Positions 8,156 through 17,353 of a DNA stretch of 39,945 bases are shown one piece after another. The DNA is from a virus: positions 1-39,945 of IMG/VR virus record IMGVR_UViG_3300027706_000027. One strand, written 5' to 3'. Position numbers and translations under genes: made by a program. The notes under the pieces were generated by a model. It was not told the DNA's origin. It saw only the letters and a list, made by a program, of their open reading frames with translations, and did no database searches. The first letter of the stretch is position 1. Each line of letters begins with the position of its first letter.

Positions 8156-8674
8156 TCACGCCTCGTCATATTGCAAAAGAAGGTTTGGCAGTGCGATAGC
8201 GCTGCCCGCGCCGCCCGTGTAGGTGTTATCAACGCCGAGTACCAGCACACAGAATCCACCATTACGCCCGGTGCTGCCAGCCGAAACAGAAGTGGAATCA
8301 AAGACCTGTCCAGTGCCGGACATGGCTGTATACCCTGTTGGCGTGGCACCGTTGGAACCGGACGCCGCAGGCATATTGGCAGAAGAGGCTTGCGTATAGG
8401 AGGCTGCTGCCTTGAAGAAGTAGGCCAGTCCTGTTGCTGGCGTGCTGGCCTGGCTGATTTTGCGATTGCTGATATTCGTGGCTGCCGTTGCTGTGACCTC
8501 CAGCGCGATTTGTTTGATCCACGAGTAGTTCGTGCCGGTCGTTGTGGGCACCGGGATAGCAGTTGTGCCCGATTGTGTGTCCTCCCTATTCATTTTTATC
8601 CCGGTTTCTGCGGTGACGCCTGCCGGTTCCGTTGCCGACGCCCCATAGTAACTTGCCCTGACGGTCGCTGCCAT
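8156..8674 (-). CDS. Probable virion/tail protein, Ser/Thr/Ala-rich
   Basis: 172 residues, small-residue-rich and beta-like, without membrane segments or Cys pairs. It begins AATVRASYYGASATEPAG and ends with a hydrophobic strand and LLLQYDEA. A good ribosome binding site (AAAGGAG) is spaced 6 nt from ATG. Composition and context match minor tail or appendage proteins. About 137 bases follow before the next gene; I see no further gene there. Confidence 0.75.
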   Translation of the reverse strand: MAATVRASYYGASATEPAGVTAETGIKMNREDTQSGTTAIPVPTTTGTNYSWIKQIALEVTATAATNISNRKISQASTPATGLAYFFKAAASYTQASSANMPAASGSNGATPTGYTAMSGTGQVFDSTSVSAGSTGRNGGFCVLVLGVDNTYTGGAGSAIALPNLLLQYDEA

Positions 8675-8703
8675 TGTTTGCTCCTTTGTTCCTGAGATAC
8701 GAT

Positions 8704-9306
8704 TTATTGCGCATCAACCCAGGCGCCAGAACGCCGGACACGCACGCGCGTGGCTTGCGTCCAGACACCGCTACGTCGTACATAGATCAATCCCGTTTGC
8801 ACCCAAGCGCCGCTACGCCGTACCCGCGCGCTCACTGGCTGGTAGTCTGCATACGCACCGAGCGCATGGAAGCCCGTGCTAGAGAAGCCGGAGAGGCTGC
8901 CTGGCGGGCTAGCATCGGTATTCCAGACAGAACTGCCGGTACTCTCCGTCGTTGTGACAAAACCGTTATGTTCTGGCACGCTAAAGCCAATATAGATGGT
9001 TGACCCGCCGGAGACATAGACCGGCGTTGCCAGCGCGCCCGTATGCCACGCCTGCCCACCGACGCTGTTGGTGCCCTGTGGAACGGAGACGGCCACGCTT
9101 CCTAGCAGATTCCCGCTGCCATCCCAGAGGCAGAGCCAGCAGGTGGCCGTGCCGTTGGCTTCGGTGGCAAAATAGGCATGCAAGTTCGTGATGAGACCGC
9201 CGCTGGCTGGCATGGTAAAGGCCGTAGCAACCTGATTCGGCGGCGTATTGACGCCCTGGAAAAAATAGATGCTGCCAGGAGTAGAGGAATTGCCAACTTG
9301 CGGCAT
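8704..9306 (-). CDS. Tail appendage protein with triple C-terminal RRSGAW repeat
   Basis: 200 residues. Residues 1-155 form a beta-sandwich-like domain (IYFFQGVNTPPNQ, TCWLCLWDGSGNLLG, STIYIGFSVPEHNG). This looks like a receptor- or carbohydrate-binding module, although nothing catalytic is seen. The C-terminus has three tandem copies of a 12-16 residue basic motif (VRRSGAWVQ, VRRSGVWTQ, VRRSGAWVD), the kind of short Trp/Arg repeat found at the ends of phage tail proteins. It lies between two other appendage genes in the operon. Confidence 0.75.
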   Translation of the reverse strand: MPQVGNSSTPGSIYFFQGVNTPPNQVATAFTMPASGGLITNLHAYFATEANGTATCWLCLWDGSGNLLGSVAVSVPQGTNSVGGQAWHTGALATPVYVSGGSTIYIGFSVPEHNGFVTTTESTGSSVWNTDASPPGSLSGFSSTGFHALGAYADYQPVSARVRRSGAWVQTGLIYVRRSGVWTQATRVRVRRSGAWVDAQ

Positions 9307-9331
9307 GAGGCGTTACCTGTCCTTAGAGCAA

Positions 9332-9748
9332 TCAACCTGAAATCCACACGTCCCCCTCGGAGACGGTATTGCCGCCAACGGAGGCGGGGTCTGTCGTGCC
9401 AATATAAATCGTGGTGCCCGTTGGGTTAATCAGGCCATCATGGTTGTCAATCTCAAAGAGCCAGATATTATCCGTATCATTATGCAGCGCAAAATTGCTG
9501 CTCGCGCCTCGGATATAAAAGCTGTAGGTTTTGCCGTCCGTTGCCTTGAAAGAATGGACCTTCTTATCGGCGCCGGAAAGCGTGACCTGATCGGTTTGCA
9601 AGCCAGTAAAGGTATTGTTGCCTCCGGTCTGCGGACAATTCGCGTACAGGGTGGCAACACCGTTCTCCAGGTTGTTCATCTCGCTGGCGTCCACTGGGGT
9701 CGTTCCTGATACCCAGGTCGTCGGGGTATAGGTCGCTGGATTCGGCAT
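9332..9748 (-). CDS. Small tail fibre protein
   Basis: 138 residues. The opening TWVSGTTPVDASEMNNLENGV is the characteristic N-terminal signature of many siphovirus fibre proteins ('W..G.TP.sa..lNnlE.g'), followed by a beta-rich shaft (GNNTFTGLQTDQVTLSG) and a C-terminal head (TIYIGTTDPASVGG, ISG end). A GGAG site precedes the ATG. It probably forms part of a short fibre or a trimeric appendage. Confidence 0.8.
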   Translation of the reverse strand: MPNPATYTPTTWVSGTTPVDASEMNNLENGVATLYANCPQTGGNNTFTGLQTDQVTLSGADKKVHSFKATDGKTYSFYIRGASSNFALHNDTDNIWLFEIDNHDGLINPTGTTIYIGTTDPASVGGNTVSEGDVWISG

Positions 9749-9769
9749 GGATGGTCTCCTCTTCCAAAG

Positions 9770-10321
9770 CTAGCTTTCGGTATCTTGTCGATCAACCTGA
9801 ACACTCTCAGCGCTCGAATGATCGTGATTGTAGAGGACGCGCGCCACCATCACGCCGGTATTGGCGGCGCTCGTGGCACTGGCGCCTGCAAACCAGGCCA
9901 ATTCTTGCCAGTGAAAGAGCGCGGCGCCGGGGCCAATGACGCAGGTGCTGGTCAAGACGCCGGTACTGCCAGGCGTGTAGGAAGTCATCTGCTGGCGGTA
10001 GCGCTCATTATCGAGTGTCGTCTGGCTGGCCGATGGCGCGCTGGTACCATCACCCACCGCCAGATATTTGATTTTGCTATCCGTTACCACGCCTTGCCAA
10101 CTATCCCGATCCAGGTTCTTGCCGCCGTTTGTGATGAGATTGTTGAAGACTTCTACTGTTACTAATCCGCTTGCCAGATTGCGTGTCATAACGCGAATAA
10201 CGCCCTGTCGCTTACGTCCCTCCACAAAACCAGCCGGTACCAGCCCCAACTCTCTTAGCAACGCATCCCGCGTCTCTGTATCCATCCCTTGTAAGAGCAA
10301 CTTGAACAATCCTGGCAGCAT
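9770..10321 (-). CDS. Tail/appendage protein following the hub
   Basis: 183 residues from the ATG three bases after the hub stop codon; the frame is open upstream within the hub gene but without a convincing start. Residues 1-40 are an amphipathic helix (LPGLFKLLLQGMDTETRDALL). The rest is beta-like with KYLAVGDGTSAPSASQTTLDNE, a motif typical of phage tail-fibre/collar proteins ('i.vG.g...p...dt.L..E'). It may bridge the hub to the fibres. Confidence 0.78.
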   Translation of the reverse strand: MLPGLFKLLLQGMDTETRDALLRELGLVPAGFVEGRKRQGVIRVMTRNLASGLVTVEVFNNLITNGGKNLDRDSWQGVVTDSKIKYLAVGDGTSAPSASQTTLDNERYRQQMTSYTPGSTGVLTSTCVIGPGAALFHWQELAWFAGASATSAANTGVMVARVLYNHDHSSAESVQVDRQDTES

Positions 10322-10323
10322 CG

Positions 10324-13300
10324 CTAACACACCTTCACTGCTGGGCCACACAGGGTGCTTGGGCCAATGATCGGGCAAACGTAGACCGTTTCCGTGACGC
10401 TTTCAGCGCGCGTCCGGCTTTCAGGCACGCTGTATTCAATCGCCACAATGCCGCTAGAGCCAACGCTCAGGCTAGCGACGTTTGACGGAATCTTGCTGAT
10501 GAGGTTGGCAAAGAGCTGCGTCCAGGAGCCAATGACCGGCCCCTCAACGGCGGTAATCTGATAGCGGAGTTCGGTTGCCAAATCATAGGTTCGCACGCTG
10601 GAAATCAGCATGAGGACATTGTTGAGATTATGGACCGGCAACTTGACCCGCAAGAGCGTGCCTGCGACCAGGCCCGCACGCCTGGTTTCAAACGTGAGCG
10701 TCCGGCCAATGACTCCGTAGCGTTGCAGGATGGCTGCCGCGCGCTGGAAAGCAGCGGATTGGTCCGTCAGGTCCGAGCCATCATCCACCATCTCGACGAT
10801 GCCTGTGCCGCCGCCTTCAACGCTTTGCCGGTCAGCAATCGCTGCCGGACTCTCGCTAATCGTGGTGGCCTGATATTGGCCGTAGTATTCAATATGCCAG
10901 AGATCAGCAGAGGTCAGGGGCGTGCCCCCATTATCCTGCGCCAGCGTGTTATCCCCCGGCGCCCAATACCAGTCCTTGCCAGTATCTGTCCCCTTCAGCC
11001 CTACCGTTTGTGCCACGCCGTTGACTTCCAGAACTACCGGCGCCTGGACCAGCGGAAAGCCAACGGTGAACGTCTGACGGCTGCCATCCCCCAGTTGTTC
11101 TTCCACTTGCAAGGCCGTTGTAGCCAGCCCTCCCGTAATAATCTCGCGGTTGCGATACAATGGATTGGCATTTTGCACGGTTGGCTCTGGACTGCCGAGC
11201 ATGTCCGGCGCGAGGCCCGCGCTGTTTGTCCAAATCGCCCAGGCCGCTGCGGTCAAGGCGCGGGCCTGAAAGACCAGGCGGTGATCTGGGCGGATATTCC
11301 AGGTAAAGGTTGCGGCAGTCGCCAGTGCATTGATACAGTCCGTGATATAGGCATAGTTGAGGCTGGCTTGCACGATGGTTGGGCCGTCCTGAATCGTGCG
11401 CGTGCAGGCTTTGATGGTGAGGTCTTGCAACGTTGGCGTGGCATCCCGGTTGGCATCAGCCGTCAGGCTCTGGCGTACCAGCACAGAGACGCCCGCCAGG
11501 CTTTGTCCCTGTGGTTCCACATGCAGCCACTCCAATGTGGCAAAGTTAGTTCCACTGCCAGGTCGCGCCAGCAAGAGGCCGCATTCCCCCGCGCCGCTGA
11601 TGGTGCTGTCGCTGGCCGTCAAGATGGGAGTGCTATCCAGCGAAGCCGTTAAGGCCGTGCCAATGATCTCCAATTCCATCCGGTGCAAATCGCCCGGCTG
11701 GAAATCTACGTTTGCCGTGCCCAGGGAGGTTGAGACGCCGCTTACTACCTTGTACAGCGTCATGACGGCAGCGTTGGGCGTGCTGCTGTCTTGTATGCGC
11801 AGCCGATAGTAGGTGGTGCCATTGACGCGCGCCAGCAGTGAGAGATCATCGGCCTGGCTACTATCTGCGGCCAGTATGACATCGGTTGGTGAGAGACCGC
11901 TGTAGAGCAGGAGGCCATCTCCACTGCTGCCAGCAGCGTTGCTGCCTTGCAGCACGTTATCCATCGTCTCCCAGGTCCACGTTGCCCCGCCGCTCTGGCT
12001 AAAGAGCGCGCTGGTATCGGAGTCAAAAATATCATCGTAGGGAGACGGCTCGTACTGTAAGCCAGGAATCTCGTCGCCGCTGGCCGTAATCGTCTGCCAG
12101 GTAGCTCCATGATCTATGCTCGTTTCAATCAGCAACGTCGTGCCAGCAGGGATCGTCGCATCCCAGGTAACAGTGGCCGTACGCGCAATATCGGCGGCGC
12201 TGAGGTCCAGCGCCGGGCTGATGCGCTGCTGCGTCCCAGAGACGTAGGCGCTTGCTATGGAGGCCGTCAGGAGGGAAAAGGTAGGCGTGACCGTCGCATC
12301 GGTTGTACTGAGCGTGACCGTAAACTTCAAGCGGACATTGGTGAGATTTTCCAGCGCGGTGATGCCAGGAATAGCCGCACCATTCGTACAGGAGGTAAGC
12401 GCGCCATAGGTTGCGCCGCCGTCAGTTGAGACCTGGACCTGAACGGTCACGCTGGTACTGGGAGGCGTACTGGCTGTCCAGCTTACCGCCGTTGCGCCTG
12501 CCAGACTCGCCCCTGAAGGATTAATGACAGGAGAAACCCAGGTGCCGCTTTCCGCTGGCACAATGCCGACATTGCCAAAGACCGCCGCCGTCGCGCTCGT
12601 ATCGCCATGATAGAGCGCGAACTGGCCCGCCGCGTTGAAAGTCGCATCCGTCTGGCTGATTTTGGAAACGCCATCCACGTAGACGGTGTGGCTGCTGCCA
12701 GAGACGACGACCTTGATGCGATGCGTACTCCCAGAGGTCAAGCCGGCAACGGCCACCTGTTGAATCAGCGTAAAGCCGCCCGTACTGCTGTTCGTGCCTT
12801 TGCCCAGATTGATATTCCCGACACCAACATAGACGAGGTAGGCATAGGTATCGTTGGCGCTGTCGGCAGCCCAATGGGTTGTGCGATAAATCAGGCCCGC
12901 TGTTCCGCTCCCACTGGGCACCACCACATCAAATTCTGCGGTAAAATCAGCAATAGCTGCTTGATTGTTAAAACGACTGTAGACCTGCTTGTTGGCGGCG
13001 CACGTCACCTGAAGTTGGCTATTGCTGATGGTTTGCTGTCCGGTCGTGCCGCTGCTGCCAAAAAGACTCTGCTGGAAAAGATACGCCTCGCTGCTCCAAT
13101 CCGCGCGATAGCCCGCCAAATCCAACTGAGAGATGAGCGGGGCAATCACCAGATTGTCAAAGGTGGCCGCCGCGCCTGAAGCGCGCAAGCCAAACTGCCC
13201 AGCCGCCATGTAGGTGCTATCGGTTTGTGTGGTCGCTTGCTGAACACCGTCCAGCCAGAAGCTGTGCTTGCTCCCCTGCACGACAATGCGCAAGCGGTGC

Positions 13301-14793
13301 GTAGACCCGCCTGCGAGCGAAGAACCAAGCGTATAGGTGAGCAGGGTTGTGAAGGTGCCGGTGCCACTGCTGCTATTGGAGCCATAGCCAAAGATCAGCT
13401 GCGTGGTGGTCAACTTGACGGCATAGCCGTAGGTCTCATTGTTGTTCTGCCAGCCGGTTGTTCTGTAGACCACGCCAGCATTGCCACTGGACGGGATAAC
13501 TATATCTACTGAGAGGTAAAAATCAGCCATCTTCGCTACGGCGTCCATGCGGGCGCGCGCATCTTGCCCCGTCGCGGGCGTGAGCGTGCAAGTGCCTGAA
13601 CTGACGACCTGGGTAGCGCCGCTGGCCCCAAAGAGCGTCTGGTTTGCCGCGCTGTTGTCGTTCCAGTTGCGGATATACGCGCTCGTCAGGTTGGGATCGC
13701 CTGGCGCTTGCGTAGTAGTCAGCGTACCTCCTGCGAAGTCTGCGAGCGTCTGATACGTGCTTGTACTATCGGCAGCAACTTTGCCAACCGTCAACGCGCC
13801 AGCGGCCACCGACCAGTTGGGATGCAGGGTGGCATCTGTCGTGCAGACAAGCTGCGCTTCATCCATGAGGAAGGCGCCGCTGTTCGTAGTGGTATTTGAG
13901 ACAGAAACGATGCAGCACACGGTTGCGCTGGCTGTCCCGGCGGGTGCGGTGGCTGTGACACTGTACTGCGTAAATGGACCGACAATGCCAGCGGAGATGC
14001 TGGTAGAGGCGCTAGAAATGGAGCCGCCGCCGCTGTTCATCCAAATGATTTCGATTTGCAGCGTTGCGTTCGTAAAGCCCGTCGTAATCTTGACCCACAG
14101 GCTAAAGGTATAGCTTTGCGCCGCCTCCAATGAGGGGATCGCTTGCTGTACCTGGAATTGGCTGTTTGGCGTGTTGGTAAATGAAACGGATTGCGCGCTG
14201 CCAACTTTGCCGCTCCCGCTGCTGCTGTAGGTAATGCCCGTCGTGACGCCACCTGATTCAAAATGCGACCAGTTTGGCGCAATGCCCGCGCCTGAGTAGG
14301 TGCCTTCAAAGCTGGGATTCGTGACGAGATTGAACGTGCCCGCTTGCCAGTCGGCAACCGTTGTTTCTTCGCGGCTCACATGATAGCCGATGACGCCCTC
14401 CGCTGCCAGATAGGACTTGACGAGATCAGAGACAATATCGCCCGCCAGCGTGTTGGCGTAGGCTTTGGCCGCGACGCGCTTGTCCGCCCAATAGATGCCA
14501 TCTTTGCAGGTACAACCCGTGCGCAGATACGGCGTGTTGGTTGGCCCGATCACTCGGCTTTCGGTTGGCACGTCAATATAGCCCCAAAAGAGCGTGCTGC
14601 CATCGGCTGCCAGGATTTCCACCTGCTGGCCTTGCTGGTAATGCGTGGTCCCCGCATCATCTTTGATCGTAAAAGACGCGGTACTGCGCTGCTCTATTTG
14701 GTCAGTAATGCCAAACGCATTCGTGTTATTCATGCTGCCTGCGGCCAGGACGGAGACTGGCGTTCCATCAATTTTGACGGTCGGTACGCTCAT
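10324..14793 (-). CDS. Giant tail hub / tip protein with inserted carbohydrate-binding-like modules
   Basis: 1489 residues; ATG overlaps the tape-measure stop (ATGA). Residues 1-150 resemble a gp27-/Tal-like hub N-terminus (FTIKDD, QQGQQVEI, LFWGYIDVPTESR). About 155-325 is a CBM4/9-like module (LVTNPSFEG, YTFSLWVKI). Two closely related LamG-like modules follow (about 365-570 and 575-760; shared VVYRTT/LIYRTT...STHR...VVSGSSHTVYVDGV). Next come Fn3-like strands (ATVSWTAST-type) and a third LamG-like module (about 945-1115). The last approximately 370 residues return to hub-like sequence (INALATAATFTWNIRPDHRLVF, GIVEMVDDGSDLT, RVKLPVHNLNNVLM). This suggests that binding modules are inserted within a hub. 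Position after the tape measure supports a tail-tip role in adsorption. No hydrolase motif is visible. Confidence 0.86.
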   Translation of the reverse strand: MSVPTVKIDGTPVSVLAAGSMNNTNAFGITDQIEQRSTASFTIKDDAGTTHYQQGQQVEILAADGSTLFWGYIDVPTESRVIGPTNTPYLRTGCTCKDGIYWADKRVAAKAYANTLAGDIVSDLVKSYLAAEGVIGYHVSREETTVADWQAGTFNLVTNPSFEGTYSGAGIAPNWSHFESGGVTTGITYSSSGSGKVGSAQSVSFTNTPNSQFQVQQAIPSLEAAQSYTFSLWVKITTGFTNATLQIEIIWMNSGGGSISSASTSISAGIVGPFTQYSVTATAPAGTASATVCCIVSVSNTTTNSGAFLMDEAQLVCTTDATLHPNWSVAAGALTVGKVAADSTSTYQTLADFAGGTLTTTQAPGDPNLTSAYIRNWNDNSAANQTLFGASGATQVVSSGTCTLTPATGQDARARMDAVAKMADFYLSVDIVIPSSGNAGVVYRTTGWQNNNETYGYAVKLTTTQLIFGYGSNSSSGTGTFTTLLTYTLGSSLAGGSTHRLRIVVQGSKHSFWLDGVQQATTQTDSTYMAAGQFGLRASGAAATFDNLVIAPLISQLDLAGYRADWSSEAYLFQQSLFGSSGTTGQQTISNSQLQVTCAANKQVYSRFNNQAAIADFTAEFDVVVPSGSGTAGLIYRTTHWAADSANDTYAYLVYVGVGNINLGKGTNSSTGGFTLIQQVAVAGLTSGSTHRIKVVVSGSSHTVYVDGVSKISQTDATFNAAGQFALYHGDTSATAAVFGNVGIVPAESGTWVSPVINPSGASLAGATAVSWTASTPPSTSVTVQVQVSTDGGATYGALTSCTNGAAIPGITALENLTNVRLKFTVTLSTTDATVTPTFSLLTASIASAYVSGTQQRISPALDLSAADIARTATVTWDATIPAGTTLLIETSIDHGATWQTITASGDEIPGLQYEPSPYDDIFDSDTSALFSQSGGATWTWETMDNVLQGSNAAGSSGDGLLLYSGLSPTDVILAADSSQADDLSLLARVNGTTYYRLRIQDSSTPNAAVMTLYKVVSGVSTSLGTANVDFQPGDLHRMELEIIGTALTASLDSTPILTASDSTISGAGECGLLLARPGSGTNFATLEWLHVEPQGQSLAGVSVLVRQSLTADANRDATPTLQDLTIKACTRTIQDGPTIVQASLNYAYITDCINALATAATFTWNIRPDHRLVFQARALTAAAWAIWTNSAGLAPDMLGSPEPTVQNANPLYRNREIITGGLATTALQVEEQLGDGSRQTFTVGFPLVQAPVVLEVNGVAQTVGLKGTDTGKDWYWAPGDNTLAQDNGGTPLTSADLWHIEYYGQYQATTISESPAAIADRQSVEGGGTGIVEMVDDGSDLTDQSAAFQRAAAILQRYGVIGRTLTFETRRAGLVAGTLLRVKLPVHNLNNVLMLISSVRTYDLATELRYQITAVEGPVIGSWTQLFANLISKIPSNVASLSVGSSGIVAIEYSVPESRTRAESVTETVYVCPIIGPSTLCGPAVKVC

Positions 14794-17180
14794 GCGCGTA
14801 CCCCTGCATTGCGCAACTGCGCTACTGCCTCGGTCATGACCTGGTGCGCTACCTCTCTGCCATTGAGATACACGTGTACATGCAGCTCTTGAGTCAACGT
14901 CCCGCCAGGAGAACTCTCCTGCGGCTCGCTGGCACTCACCCCAGCCTGCTGTGTCGCGGGCATCACGCTGGCTTGCATGCCGCTCCATCCAGCAGACGCG
15001 CCGCCGCCCATGAGCGAGGTAAACAGCAGCAGTTGACTGACCACATCATGCGGGAAAACCGTCGCGCCGCCGGGTAAGGCGACGACCTCTGAGCCACGCT
15101 CGCCAACCAACGCCAGTCCGCTCTGGGGCATGATCCCGCCGGAGGCAAAACTGACATTGGGAATTTTGGGCACGTAGGGGATATTGACGCCTGGTACCAT
15201 GTCCATACCGTGAATGACATCATTGATGCCCTGAATAAAGTCATTGATCAACCCAATGACAAAGTTCAGCGCATCGGCAATCCCGCCCTTGACATCATCC
15301 CAAATACCCAGAGGTACGCCCTTGATGCTGTCCCAAAGATTCTGCCAGATGCCTCCAATATCATTCCAAAGACCGCCAAACCAGTTCTTGATGTCATTCC
15401 AAATATTGATGCCAAGTTGCTTAATATCATCCCAGAGTTGCCCCCATTTGCCGGAGAGTAAGTCAGCCGCAATATCAAACAGGCCCGTAATGAAATCCCA
15501 AGCCGTTTTAATCACGCCAGAGATGTCATCCCAGACGAATTTGACGACCGCACTCATCGTCGGCCAGAGCGTGTTCCAAACCGCTCCGATGACCGTCGCG
15601 GCCTGCTGTATGGCGCCTGCTACGGCCTTGATGAAGGGTTGCAGCCGGTTGGCTAAGCCAGAGGCAAAGTCTCCGATGGCATGGGCCGCCTGGACAACTT
15701 TGGGGATCAGGAATTGCAGTGCCTGGTTGGCGAGATGGAGGACGACTCCGGCAACCTGGACAATAATGGGGGCCACCACCTGAAAAATGGGCAGCAGGGT
15801 CGAAGCCAGGGCCGCCACGACTTGCGAGACCGCATCGCGCACGGCAAAAAAGGCGGGCACCCCAGTGCTGATGATGGTATCGACCAAGTCTTCAATGGGA
15901 GGCACCAGTTGCATGATGGCAGGCAGCATCTGGCTCTGGAACCAGCCCGCAAGCTGCTGAACAATCGGCCCCCATTGCGCCAGCGTGGCCTGGAAGGATT
16001 TCCAGCCATCCGTGACGACCAGTTGCAACAGGAGACCCGCATCACTAGCCAGATGCTTGAAGAGATCGCTCAGCGGCGCCAATGCGTTGAGCAAGCCGCC
16101 GATTTGGATACCGCTGATGGCCGTGCCAAGATGCTGAAAAGGGGCAATGAGTTGTTGTATGACGCTCCAGAGCGCGCTCAGACCCGGCTGCAAGTCCGTG
16201 CTGACAACCTGCCAGATGGCTTGCAAGGCAGGCACGATTTGGGTGGTCCAGAGATTACCCAATGCTTGAAAGACTTGTCCAACGGGGGTCAGCAATTGCC
16301 CCAATCGCTGCCAGGCCGGGTTCAGATTCTCCAGCAGCCAGTTTGCCATCGGGGTAATCCAGTTGGCAACGGCGGTCAGCGGCGGGAGCAATATCCCGCC
16401 CAGCGCCTTCCCAATGTCGCCCATTGCCAGCTTGAACCGATCAAAGGGGTCGGTATCCCCGGCGGCCTTGGCAGCCCCGCCGAATTCACGCTCCAACTCG
16501 TTCAAAATCAAGGTTTGAGCGCCTGCGGTATTGCCCGCGTCCACCATCGCTTTGATTTGCGCTTTTTGCTGGTCGGTGAACGTCACGCCCACACGGGAGA
16601 GGGCTGAAATCCCTTGCACCGGGTCATTCAAGGCTTTGCCGAGTTGGATGGCCGTATCCTTCAAATCCAACCCGGACAGCGAGCCGTGATTCATGGCAAC
16701 GGCCATATCCAGCATGGCCTGATTCGCCTGGGGAAAGACCGTACTGCCAATGTTGGTAAACGTCAGCAGCATATTGGTGCCGGAGAGAATTACATCATCA
16801 TCCACCCCGTCCAGGTTCTTGAGGCCCTGCACCATGTTGTTAATCTGCGTGGCTGACAGCCCTACCGCGTCATGCGTTGAAGCCAGCACCGAGTTCAGCA
16901 GCGCCTGATTCTGCGCCGCCTGGATGGCCCCCTGTATCCAGCCCCCGACAACGCTGGTCACGCCCTGGATGACCGCTTGCACGCCTAAGAAGGTTTGATA
17001 TGCGTGCGCGCCAAATTCCAGCAGCGAAGACAGCCCACCCTTGATACTAGAGACAAAGCCCCCCATATGAGTCTCTGCCTCGGCATGGACATGGGCAACG
17101 GCATCGGCAACCTGCTGCGCGCCGCTCGTAAAGCTGGCTACATCCGCTGTGAAGCGGACGACCATCTCTCCGATGTTCAT
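14790..17180 (-). CDS. Tail tape measure protein
   Basis: 796 residues. It begins NIGEMVVRFTADVASF, a common tape-measure opening, and continues with long helical stretches, hydrophobic segments in the middle (AFFAVRDAVSQVVAALASTL, IIVQVAGVVLHLA), Trp-rich repeats (GLWNDIGGIWQNLWDSIKG) and the diagnostic C-terminal LVGERGSEVVALPGGATVFP. It is the longest helical protein of the cluster, located directly after the frameshifted chaperone as in lambda. Using about 1.5 angstrom per residue, a tail near 120 nm would be expected. No lytic transglycosylase or peptidase domain is obvious. Confidence 0.93.
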   Translation of the reverse strand: MNIGEMVVRFTADVASFTSGAQQVADAVAHVHAEAETHMGGFVSSIKGGLSSLLEFGAHAYQTFLGVQAVIQGVTSVVGGWIQGAIQAAQNQALLNSVLASTHDAVGLSATQINNMVQGLKNLDGVDDDVILSGTNMLLTFTNIGSTVFPQANQAMLDMAVAMNHGSLSGLDLKDTAIQLGKALNDPVQGISALSRVGVTFTDQQKAQIKAMVDAGNTAGAQTLILNELEREFGGAAKAAGDTDPFDRFKLAMGDIGKALGGILLPPLTAVANWITPMANWLLENLNPAWQRLGQLLTPVGQVFQALGNLWTTQIVPALQAIWQVVSTDLQPGLSALWSVIQQLIAPFQHLGTAISGIQIGGLLNALAPLSDLFKHLASDAGLLLQLVVTDGWKSFQATLAQWGPIVQQLAGWFQSQMLPAIMQLVPPIEDLVDTIISTGVPAFFAVRDAVSQVVAALASTLLPIFQVVAPIIVQVAGVVLHLANQALQFLIPKVVQAAHAIGDFASGLANRLQPFIKAVAGAIQQAATVIGAVWNTLWPTMSAVVKFVWDDISGVIKTAWDFITGLFDIAADLLSGKWGQLWDDIKQLGINIWNDIKNWFGGLWNDIGGIWQNLWDSIKGVPLGIWDDVKGGIADALNFVIGLINDFIQGINDVIHGMDMVPGVNIPYVPKIPNVSFASGGIMPQSGLALVGERGSEVVALPGGATVFPHDVVSQLLLFTSLMGGGASAGWSGMQASVMPATQQAGVSASEPQESSPGGTLTQELHVHVYLNGREVAHQVMTEAVAQLRNAGVRA

Positions 17181-17353
17181 GGTTGGGTGACTTTCCTGGC
17201 CTCTTCAGCCTTCAGGAGAAAGAGGGCTTTCCAATGGGTCAAGGTAGCAGAGGACATGGCTTCTAACATCTCATCCGGTTCTGGAAATCCAAGGTGCAAG
17301 GCTAGCTCAAAGTAAAACCGCTCGTCTCCACAACCGGACTCAAACCGTTTTTT
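17177..17353 (-). CDS. Tail chaperone -1 frameshift extension (GT-type)
   Basis: This segment is read only after a -1 slip on A-AAA-AAC (17353-17347). It adds 56 residues (RFESGCGDERFYFELALHL... to EEARKVTQP) to the first 173 residues of the chaperone, giving a 229-residue product. The extension has no useful start of its own. Its stop overlaps the tape-measure start (ATGA), exactly the lambda G/GT/H arrangement. It probably binds the tape measure and recruits tube protein. Confidence 0.85.
   Translation of the reverse strand, partial: KKRFESGCGDERFYFELALHLGFPEPDEMLEAMSSATLTHWKALFLLKAEEARKVTQP

Noticed and set aside
10630-11652. 340-residue rightward ORF
   Set aside because: Antisense to the tail hub; Arg/Gln/Ala-rich with no domain, while the hub frame has clear modules.
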